Below, in pieces: positions 1 through 6,365 of a stretch of DNA of 64,000 nucleotides. Source of the DNA: Wolbachia endosymbiont (group B) of Protocalliphora azurea (GTDB lineage Bacteria > Pseudomonadota > Alphaproteobacteria > Rickettsiales > Anaplasmataceae); assembly GCF_947251865.1 (NCBI RefSeq), contig NZ_OX366394.1, forward strand, positions 186,001-250,000, read 5' to 3'. The notes below the pieces were generated by a model. That model ran no database searches. It was not told the origin of the DNA and saw only the letters and a list, made by a program, of their open reading frames with translations. The number at the start of each line of letters is the position of its first letter. Positions within the stretch are counted from its first letter, which is position 1. The position numbers were made by a program, and so were the translations under genes.

Positions 1-1
1 C

Positions 2-1171
2 CAAATATTTCTAGAACCAGAAGGGATTGATGATAACACTATATATCCAAATGGAATTTCAAATTCATTGCCCATCGAAGTGCAGTATGAAATGATAAAG
101 AGTATAAAAGGGCTTGAAAATGCAGAAATATTAAGACCTGGATATGCAGTTGAATACGATTATATCGATCCACGAGAGCTATTTCATACTCTCGAAACTA
201 AGAAAGTTAAAGGACTATATTTTGCTGGTCAAATTAATGGTACCACTGGATATGAAGAAGCAGCTGGGCAGGGAATTATTGCCGGAATCAATGCAGCACT
301 CTCTTTATCTCAAAAAAGTTTTGTTCTTCATCGTACAGACTCATATATCGGTGTAATGATAGACGACTTGGTCACTAAGGGAATTACCGAGCCTTACAGA
401 TTATTTACCTCGCGTGCAGAATATAGACTGGCAATCAGGTCAGATAATGCAGATAGAAGATTGACACAAAAAGGTTATGACATCTCTCTTGTGTCGCATG
501 AGAGATACTCTGTTTTGCAGGGTAAACTTAAATCCATTAAGCAACTTGAGGAGAAATTAGAGAGCCTAACAATTACTCCTGAGCAGCTCAGGTCCTATGG
601 CATTAAAATATCTTATGATGGAATAAGAAAAACAGCATTAGATTTGCTCGGTTATCCAAATATTGACTGGAATAAATTACGAGAAATATGGCCAGAGTTA
701 AACATGGGTTCCAGTGTCAGCTACTTGCATAACGCCAAAGCACCTCTTCCTGTCATCCAAGTAGCTGACACTGGGATCCAGTACTTGAATGATGATGGAA
801 TGGATGCAGTTGACACTGAAAAAAATGTAGATTCCAGCGTCATGTGCTGGAATAACACTATAACTGATAGCATAGCCAAGAATGAAATATATGAAGCAGT
901 TGCAATTGAAGCAAAATACAAGCCTTATTTAGTAAGACAAGAAGCAGATATGAAGTTTCTACAAGAGGAAGTTAATACTCAAATTCCAACTAATTTCAAC
1001 TACTCACAGATTAAAGGCTTGTCAACTGAAGTGATAGAAAAGTTGCAGTCAATAAAGCCAGCAACAATTGGTATTGCGAAGCAAATACAAGGTATCACTC
1101 CAGCAGCGATAGTTAGCATATTAGTGTACCTTAGGAATAAGAAAACGAAAATAGCTGCTAATTCTGCGTAA
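2..1171 (+). CDS. mnmG: MnmG (GidA) tRNA uridine-5-carboxymethylaminomethyl modification enzyme, 5'-truncated by the window edge
   Basis: This is the C-terminal ~390 residues of the FAD enzyme that, with MnmE, installs the cm5U-type modification at the wobble uridine of tRNAs. The reading frame is open to the left edge and starts outside the window. Family sequence is clear: [20 protein letters not shown], then [16 protein letters not shown] (FAD contact), then TSRAEYRL and a C-terminal helical domain ending in LVRQEADM and GLSTEV stretches. Between PELNM and the IEAKY segment sit about 50 residues that are foreign to the family. They are encoded by a palindromic repeat (711-853) that keeps the frame open. 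The stop lies one base before the next start, so this gene is probably co-transcribed with the peptidase downstream. Confidence 0.95.
   Translation, partial: QIFLEPEGIDDNTIYPNGISNSLPIEVQYEMIKSIKGLENAEILRPGYAVEYDYIDPRELFHTLETKKVKGLYFAGQINGTTGYEEAAGQGIIAGINAALSLSQKSFVLHRTDSYIGVMIDDLVTKGITEPYRLFTSRAEYRLAIRSDNADRRLTQKGYDISLVSHERYSVLQGKLKSIKQLEEKLESLTITPEQLRSYGIKISYDGIRKTALDLLGYPNIDWNKLREIWPELNMGSSVSYLHNAKAPLPVIQVADTGIQYLNDDGMDAVDTEKNVDSSVMCWNNTITDSIAKNEIYEAVAIEAKYKPYLVRQEADMKFLQEEVNTQIPTNFNYSQIKGLSTEVIEKLQSIKPATIGIAKQIQGITPAAIVSILVYLRNKKTKIAANSA
711..853. repeat. Palindromic repeat inserted in frame inside mnmG
   Basis: The left arm 711-730 (CCAGTGTCAGCTACTTGCAT) is matched by its reverse complement at 755-774 with one extra base. 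A second half follows: GGATCCAGTACTTGAATGA, then CCAGCGTCATGTGCTGG up to 853. The same vocabulary recurs at 1975-2039, 6137-6268, 38960-39060, 45738-45814 and 63532-63560. It fits the short palindromic elements known in Wolbachia and Rickettsia genomes (inference by pattern). It is translated as part of MnmG without a stop. Confidence 0.8.
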
Positions 1172-1172
1172 C

Positions 1173-2969
1173 ATGTCAAAAATCGAAGAATTTCGCTCTT
1201 TTATGCACGAAATAAATGTTGATACATTTATGTTGAATACTAAAGACGAGTATTTAAATGAATATTCAAAAGAGTTAGCAGAGTTATGTGGCTTCACGGG
1301 AACAAATGGGCTACTTATCGTTACAAAGAGTAATAAGTGCCCATTTTTTACAGATGGACGCTATATCACACAAGCTCGCAGTCAGCTCGATCAGGGCAGT
1401 TTTCGAGTATATAATATACAAGAAGAGGATCCACACAAATGGGTAAAAGCAAACTTAACATTGACTACCTCACTGGGTTACTATCCGCAATATTTTACTA
1501 TGAAGGACATAAGAAAATATGAAGGCATTTGTAAACTAGTACCATACTTAATTAAAAAAGATAGTAGTCATAAAGCACAAACAATAGTCTCACATGTATC
1601 TGGTGAGAGTGGTAAGGATAAATGTGAAAGAGTAGCTAAAAACATAGAGGCTGAAGCAGTGCTTCTGACTGATCCAAATTCAATTTCGTGGTTATTAAAT
1701 TTAAGAAATGAAAGTTCTGAATATACTCCTTGTATATTGGGTCGTGCTATATTGTATAAAAATGCCAATGTTGATTTATTTATTCAAGATAAAGAACATT
1801 CAACTATAGAAGCAAATTTTGATAACCATATAAATGTTTTTGATATTAGTGAGCTAGAAAATTCACTACATAAGTTAAATTTGGTGGTGATAGATCCAAG
1901 CACGACTCCAATGAGCATTATGAATGCAATAGATCCCTTGTATAACCATTATTTAAATGAAAAATCAGCTTCGGTGTCATTCCAGTGCTTGACCAGAAAT
2001 AAAAAAGCATGGATCCCAGTGTCAAGAACTGGGATGACAATAAGTAATGAAAGAGGTCTAATAGAAAATAAGCAGATAATTGAGAAGGAGGATCCTTGTT
2101 TGATTCACAAAGCAGTAAAAAATCAAACTGAAATAACTGGAGCTATAAGTGCGCACATCAAAGATGGAGTAGCAGTTATAAATTTTCTATATTGGCTTGA
2201 AAACAATATTGACAGTGAAATTACTGAGCTTGAAGCTGAAGAAAAAGTTTTAGAATACAGAAAAGAGCAGAATTTGTTTAAGCAACCGAGTTTTCCAACA
2301 ATTTCAGCATTCAACGAGAATGGAGCAATCATTCATTACCGTGCAAGCAATAAGACAAATAAAGTCATTCAAGAAGATGGGCTGTATTTAATTGACTCTG
2401 GTGGTCAGTACCTTGATGGCACAACCGATGTTACAAGAACTATAGCAATTGGTAGTCCAACCAATGAGCAACGAGCTCACTACACAATAGTATTAAAAGC
2501 TCACATTGCGATAGCAAGTGCGGTCTTTCCTTCTGGCACTACTGGTGGAGAATTGGACATATTAGCGCGTATACATTTATGGAAATTTGGAATGGATTAC
2601 ATGCACGGTACAGGACATGGAGTAGGAAGTTACCTTTCGGTACACGAAGGACCGCAAACAATATCAAGAGGAAATAAAGTGGAACTCATTCCAGGCATGA
2701 TACTTTCTAACGAGCCTGGTTATTATATTCCAGGAAAGTATGGAATAAGAATTGAGAATCTGATGTATATTGAAAGGCGAGAAAACGTCTTTTTAAGCTT
2801 TAAACAATTGACCTCTGTTCCTTATGATAAAAAGCTAATAGATATACAAATGCTTACTGAAGATGAAGTTAAATGGATAAATAGCTATCACCAATTTGTT
2901 TATAAAAATATAGAAAATGGCATAAAAGATAAGGAATGGTTAAAGAGAGTATGTGAACCTTTAAAATAG
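1173..2969 (+). CDS. pepP: Xaa-Pro aminopeptidase (M24 family, PepP-like)
   Basis: Metallopeptidase expected to remove N-terminal residues that precede proline; cytosolic. At 598 aa it has the long three-domain layout of eukaryotic and proteobacterial aminopeptidase P: two creatinase-like N-terminal domains (SFMHEINVDTFML, then DGRYITQAR, then LLTDPNSISWLLNLR) and a C-terminal pita-bread domain. Metal ligands are visible: Asp in LIDSGGQYLDGTTDVTR, His in HGTGHGVGSYLSVHEGP, Glu in SNEPGYY and in IRIENLMY. The central linker carries about 22 foreign residues encoded by a palindromic repeat at 1975-2039, and the catalytic domain downstream is intact. Starts two bases after the mnmG stop codon begins a shared transcript. 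The assignment is firm; the exact peptide substrate is not known. Confidence 0.92.
   Translation: MSKIEEFRSFMHEINVDTFMLNTKDEYLNEYSKELAELCGFTGTNGLLIVTKSNKCPFFTDGRYITQARSQLDQGSFRVYNIQEEDPHKWVKANLTLTTSLGYYPQYFTMKDIRKYEGICKLVPYLIKKDSSHKAQTIVSHVSGESGKDKCERVAKNIEAEAVLLTDPNSISWLLNLRNESSEYTPCILGRAILYKNANVDLFIQDKEHSTIEANFDNHINVFDISELENSLHKLNLVVIDPSTTPMSIMNAIDPLYNHYLNEKSASVSFQCLTRNKKAWIPVSRTGMTISNERGLIENKQIIEKEDPCLIHKAVKNQTEITGAISAHIKDGVAVINFLYWLENNIDSEITELEAEEKVLEYRKEQNLFKQPSFPTISAFNENGAIIHYRASNKTNKVIQEDGLYLIDSGGQYLDGTTDVTRTIAIGSPTNEQRAHYTIVLKAHIAIASAVFPSGTTGGELDILARIHLWKFGMDYMHGTGHGVGSYLSVHEGPQTISRGNKVELIPGMILSNEPGYYIPGKYGIRIENLMYIERRENVFLSFKQLTSVPYDKKLIDIQMLTEDEVKWINSYHQFVYKNIENGIKDKEWLKRVCEPLK
1975..2039. 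repeat. Palindromic repeat inserted in frame inside the M24 peptidase gene
   Basis: The arms TGTCATTCCAGTGCTTGAC (1975-1993) and GTCAAGAACTGGGATGACA (2021-2039) are inverted copies with two mismatches, separated by about 27 bases. The element is translated as roughly 22 residues between the second N-terminal domain and the catalytic domain, and it leaves the reading frame open. Confidence 0.85.
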
Positions 2970-3010
2970 TTAATTTGTCATTTAATCAAGTATTAATATA
3001 GTTGTTCTTG

Positions 3011-3034
3011 TATTGTTTTTAATTAAAAACAATA
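3011..3034. promoter_or_regulatory. 24-bp perfect palindrome next to a -10 box
   Basis: The half-site TATTGTTTTTAA is followed directly by its reverse complement. It lies just upstream of TATAAT at 3035-3040 and would overlap the -35 and spacer of a promoter for the gene starting at 3064 (TTGTTT at 3013-3018, 16-bp spacer). Either an operator-like dyad or an AT-rich transcript end for the peptidase gene; no oligo-T run follows it, which favours the former. Confidence 0.45.
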
Positions 3035-3063
3035 TATAATATTAGTTTCAAATAGGTGTAATT

Positions 3064-3429
3064 ATGACAGATAAAGTGCAAGATGATGAATTTATGAAGC
3101 AGTACATGGATACTTGCAAAGAGCAAATAGAAAAATTGGCAAGCGACCCTAATTTGCTTCAACAGACCTTAAAGCCATTCATGCAAATGTCTCAGCAACT
3201 TATGGCTGGCGGTATGCTAGAAGGAAATATGCCTAGCATGATACCTGATATGGGTGGTATGGATATCAACAAGATGATTGCTCAGATGAAGGAAATGTAT
3301 GATTACATAAAGAGTAATCACAAAGAGCTCATGAGAAAAGATGCTTCACAAATTCAAGAGCTTGATGATTCCAGCAGAAGATTGAGAGGCTTGGTCAAGA
3401 AATTGATAGAGAAAGTTGAAGCTAAGTAG
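3064..3429 (+). CDS. Small Met-rich helical protein, function unknown
   Basis: A 121-aa soluble protein with no signal peptide and no membrane segment. The N-terminal half is acidic (KVQDDEFMKQYMDTCKEQ). The middle is rich in Met and Gly (residues ~45-80, e.g. MAGGMLEGNMPSMIPDMGGM). The C-terminal ~40 residues are charged and look like an amphipathic helix or coiled coil (LRGLVKKLIEKVEAK). I do not recognise a family. It has its own candidate promoter and is followed by an unrelated esterase after 97 bases. Codon use matches its neighbours, so a real gene is likely. Confidence 0.75.
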   Translation: MTDKVQDDEFMKQYMDTCKEQIEKLASDPNLLQQTLKPFMQMSQQLMAGGMLEGNMPSMIPDMGGMDINKMIAQMKEMYDYIKSNHKELMRKDASQIQELDDSSRRLRGLVKKLIEKVEAK

Positions 3430-3526
3430 TATTTATTCATATCAAAGAGCTATAGCAGTAGTGAGGTCTTGTTCCTCAAATTTAGTATTACCATAGAGTT
3501 AAATATAAACATAAAGGGATGAAGAG

Positions 3527-4171
3527 ATGATTGAACTTAAAAGCCAAGAAATTTGTCCAAATGGAAATAAGAAAAATTTGATTATTTTTTTTCATGGTTG
3601 GGGTTCAAGTGGTGATAATTTCGCTCACCTTGCTAAAGTTATGAGCAAATTTTTACCCGATTCATGTTTTGTGGTACCGAATGCTCCGTTTGAGAGGGAA
3701 ATAGGTGATGGTTATCAGTGGTTTAGTTTAGAGGATCGTAGTGAAGAAGCACTATATAATGGGGTGAAAAATGCTGCATCAATTGTAAATCATTTTATTG
3801 ATACAAAATTAAAGGAGCTTAATTTAAAAGATACTCAGCTTTCTTTAGTTGGATTTTCTCAAGGGGCAATGCTTGCAATGCATGTAGCTCTTACCCGGCT
3901 TCAGTCTTGTGCATCGGTTATTGCATATTCTGGTAGGTTTCTTTCACCTTCAAAAATTGCACCGGAGATCAAATCAAAACCCAGCATATGTGTTATTCAT
4001 GGTGACGCTGATGATGTGGTACCTTTTTCTTCCCTTGATTTAGCGGTTAAAGCTCTGAAAGAAAATGGAGTAAACGCTCAAGGATACCCAATTCATGGAT
4101 TAGGCCATATTATTAATGAAGAAGGAATAAGGTTAGGGGTTGAGTTTATCAAGAAGAATTTTGGAAATTAA
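3527..4171 (+). CDS. Alpha/beta-hydrolase, carboxylesterase/phospholipase family
   Basis: A 214-aa serine hydrolase of the bacterial carboxylesterase / acyl-protein thioesterase type (family usual length 210-230 aa). The oxyanion segment FFHGWGSSG is near residue 21. The nucleophile elbow GFSQG places Ser at residue 111, the acid is in HGDADDVVP (Asp162) and the catalytic His is in HGLGHI (His194). No signal peptide, so probably cytosolic. The substrate is unknown; related enzymes act on short acyl esters or lysophospholipids. RBS-like AAGGGATGAAGAG precedes the start, and the next gene begins 5 bases after the stop, suggesting co-transcription. Confidence 0.88.
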   Translation: MIELKSQEICPNGNKKNLIIFFHGWGSSGDNFAHLAKVMSKFLPDSCFVVPNAPFEREIGDGYQWFSLEDRSEEALYNGVKNAASIVNHFIDTKLKELNLKDTQLSLVGFSQGAMLAMHVALTRLQSCASVIAYSGRFLSPSKIAPEIKSKPSICVIHGDADDVVPFSSLDLAVKALKENGVNAQGYPIHGLGHIINEEGIRLGVEFIKKNFGN

Positions 4172-4176
4172 TTTCC

Positions 4177-4956
4177 ATGCACTTGTTTTGCTTTGGTTAC
4201 GGATATGTAGCTAAATTTCTATCGAAAAAATTGCTAAATTTAGGCTGGAAAGTTAACGGTACATCAAGAAATAAAGATATACAACTTTTTGATTATGAAA
4301 AGGTTGATCAAGATCTGCTTAAAAGCGTAACACATGTTTTAGTTTCTATTCCTCCAGACGGCGATGATGTTATGGAGAGATACGGTCATTGTCTGGAGAA
4401 TATTAAATGGCTTGGTTATCTGTCTGCAACTAATGTTTATGGTGACCACTGTGGTAATTGGGTGAATGAGGAATCTGAAACAAAGCCTATAGAAATTAGA
4501 GGAGAAAAGCGCCTTGAGTCTGAAAAGAAGTGGCTAAGTAGCAAATTGCCTGTACATATTTTTCGTTTGGCTGGGATATATGGTCCTGGTAGAAATGCGC
4601 TAATTGACCTGCAGCTTGGCAAAGCAAGAAATGTGAAAAAAATTTTTTCTCGTGTTCATGTTGAAAATATATCGAATATTTTATTTTCTTCCATGCAAAA
4701 TATAAAGCCTTATGAGATATACAATTGTGCAGATGATTTACCTGCTACGCAATCTGAAGTGGTCACGTATGCAGCCGAGCTTCTCAATATTAGCCCTCCA
4801 GAGCCAGTTGAGATTTCTTCCGTACCAAATTACGCACGGGGTTTTTATTTAGGGTCAAAAAAAGTAAGCAATACTAAAATTAAAAAAGACCTTGGTGTCT
4901 CTCTAGTTTATCCTGATTACAAGGTGGGTTTAAAGAGTTTGTATATATTAGAATAG
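4177..4956 (+). CDS. NAD(P)-binding epimerase/dehydratase-like protein (SDR superfamily)
   Basis: A 259-aa protein with an N-terminal Rossmann fold: CFGYGYVAKFLSKKLL is the glycine-rich nucleotide loop, then VSIPPDGDD, then the YLSATNVYG segment that carries the SDR-type Ser/Thr-Tyr region, and FRLAGIYGPGRNAL, typical of the extended-SDR / sugar-epimerase branch. The canonical YxxxK is not obvious, so catalytic activity is uncertain. It is 5 bases downstream of the esterase gene. Similar short proteins in alphaproteobacteria are annotated only as NAD-dependent epimerase/dehydratase. Confidence 0.8.
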   Translation: MHLFCFGYGYVAKFLSKKLLNLGWKVNGTSRNKDIQLFDYEKVDQDLLKSVTHVLVSIPPDGDDVMERYGHCLENIKWLGYLSATNVYGDHCGNWVNEESETKPIEIRGEKRLESEKKWLSSKLPVHIFRLAGIYGPGRNALIDLQLGKARNVKKIFSRVHVENISNILFSSMQNIKPYEIYNCADDLPATQSEVVTYAAELLNISPPEPVEISSVPNYARGFYLGSKKVSNTKIKKDLGVSLVYPDYKVGLKSLYILE

Positions 4957-5047
4957 AGAAAATAGATTGCCAGATGCAAAAAATTTTTCTTGAATGTTCC
5001 TTGTTTTGATGTAGTACCACTAGGCATACTATTATATAGAGGTAAAT

Positions 5048-6121
5048 ATGTTCAGCACTCAATCGCTCCCGGTTGAAAATATTCTATTACATCAAGCCGC
5101 TTATAATGGTAACATAAATGAAGTTAGGTTATTACTTAATGTAAAAACTGATATCAATATCAAGGATAAAAAAGGATTTACAGCCTTGCATTTTGCTGTT
5201 TATTCAGGACATTTAGACGTAGTAAAGTTACTAATCAGTAAAGAAGCTAATATTCATGCAAGAACTACTAAAGGCAGTACAGTTTTACACTTTGCTGTTG
5301 TAGCTAAAAGCAAAGCTATAGTAGAGGAGTTAATTAAAGCGGGAGCTGATCCCAATATAAAAGACTGTACTGATGGTAAGACACCTTTACATATTGCTGC
5401 TCAAAATGGACTTGTAGAAGTTGTAAAGGTGTTACTTAATACTCAAGAAATTGAGATTGATGCTAAAGACAATGAATTTGGTATAACAGCTCTGTACTTA
5501 GCCTCTCAGAACGGACATACTGAAATAGTTGAACTATTAATTAGCACAAAAAATGCTGATGTTAACATAGTAGATAAAAAAAATAATGTCACACCCTTGT
5601 ATCTAGCTGCTCAGAATGGGCATGCAGCAGTAGTTAAGTTGCTTCTTGATAATGGTGCTAAAGTCAATGGCTGTGATACCAGTATGAATCCTTTGTGTGT
5701 AGCTATTGATAATGGCCATGACGAGGTAGCTCAATTATTACTTAGTGTAGAAGGGGTGGATGTCAATATTGGCAATCAGCTTGGCAATACACCTCTACAT
5801 ATAGCAGCTATGAAAGGTAATGAAAAAATGGCAAGATTACTGCTAGAAAAAGGTGCTGATCCTAATATTAAAAACCTTTCAGGAGATACTTCCTTACAAG
5901 CTGCTGAATACGTAAGAAAAATTAGCTGGCATGATAATCCTCCAAATGTACAAGGAGGATTCTTCGTGTTAGTTGGCTCGAATGGAATATATTCATTTCA
6001 GCAATTTTATGAGCAAAAAAAAATTATGGAGCTTTTGGTACAACATATAAAGGACAGCAGACCTAGCTCATCAGTAGATGAAATTGACGTATCTGTTCAG
6101 CAGAGTAGCAAAATAAGATAG
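5048..6121 (+). CDS. Ankyrin-repeat protein
   Basis: A 357-aa protein made almost entirely of about eight ankyrin repeats between residues ~12 and ~285. Typical repeat cores are TALHFAVYSGHLDVVKLL, TPLHIAAQNGLVEVVKVL, TPLYLAAQNGHAAVVKLL and TPLHIAAMKGNEKMARLL, joined by ADPNIK/ADVNIV turns. No signal peptide or membrane segment. The last ~70 residues are not repeats. Ankyrin proteins are abundant in Wolbachia and are candidates for T4SS-exported host interactors, but nothing here proves export. The start follows AGAGGTAAAT. A block of palindromic repeats follows the stop. Confidence 0.93.
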   Translation: MFSTQSLPVENILLHQAAYNGNINEVRLLLNVKTDINIKDKKGFTALHFAVYSGHLDVVKLLISKEANIHARTTKGSTVLHFAVVAKSKAIVEELIKAGADPNIKDCTDGKTPLHIAAQNGLVEVVKVLLNTQEIEIDAKDNEFGITALYLASQNGHTEIVELLISTKNADVNIVDKKNNVTPLYLAAQNGHAAVVKLLLDNGAKVNGCDTSMNPLCVAIDNGHDEVAQLLLSVEGVDVNIGNQLGNTPLHIAAMKGNEKMARLLLEKGADPNIKNLSGDTSLQAAEYVRKISWHDNPPNVQGGFFVLVGSNGIYSFQQFYEQKKIMELLVQHIKDSRPSSSVDEIDVSVQQSSKIR

Positions 6122-6136
6122 ATGAGAAAACTAGTT

Positions 6137-6268
6137 TGTGACATTGGCGTCCAGTTAAATTTACATGGATTCCAGTGTCAAGCACTGGAATGACATTATG
6201 GAAGCCGTGATGACAAGGAAGGAAGCACTAGAAAGAAATGGTGTCACGCACTGGGATGACATTATGGG
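6137..6268. repeat. Intergenic cluster of palindromic repeats
   Basis: ATTCCAGTG (6169-6177), a 5-base loop and CACTGGAAT (6183-6191) form a perfect hairpin. GGTGTCACGCACTGGGATGA and a preceding GTGACATTGGCGTCCAG are degenerate halves of the same unit. It fills the gap between two convergent genes and may act as a transcript end on both strands. Confidence 0.7.
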
Positions 6269-6365
6269 AACTGAGATACAAGAAAAGAAACACTGGTTTG
6301 ACATGCATCTGTCTCAGTGATGTAAATTCGACTTTACCCCATTTGCAACCATCAGGGTTCTTTGA

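Noticed and set aside
4996-5035. Promoter-like TTGATG-N18-TATTAT ahead of the ankyrin gene at 5048
   Set aside because: The transcript would begin inside the ribosome site, leaving almost no leader.
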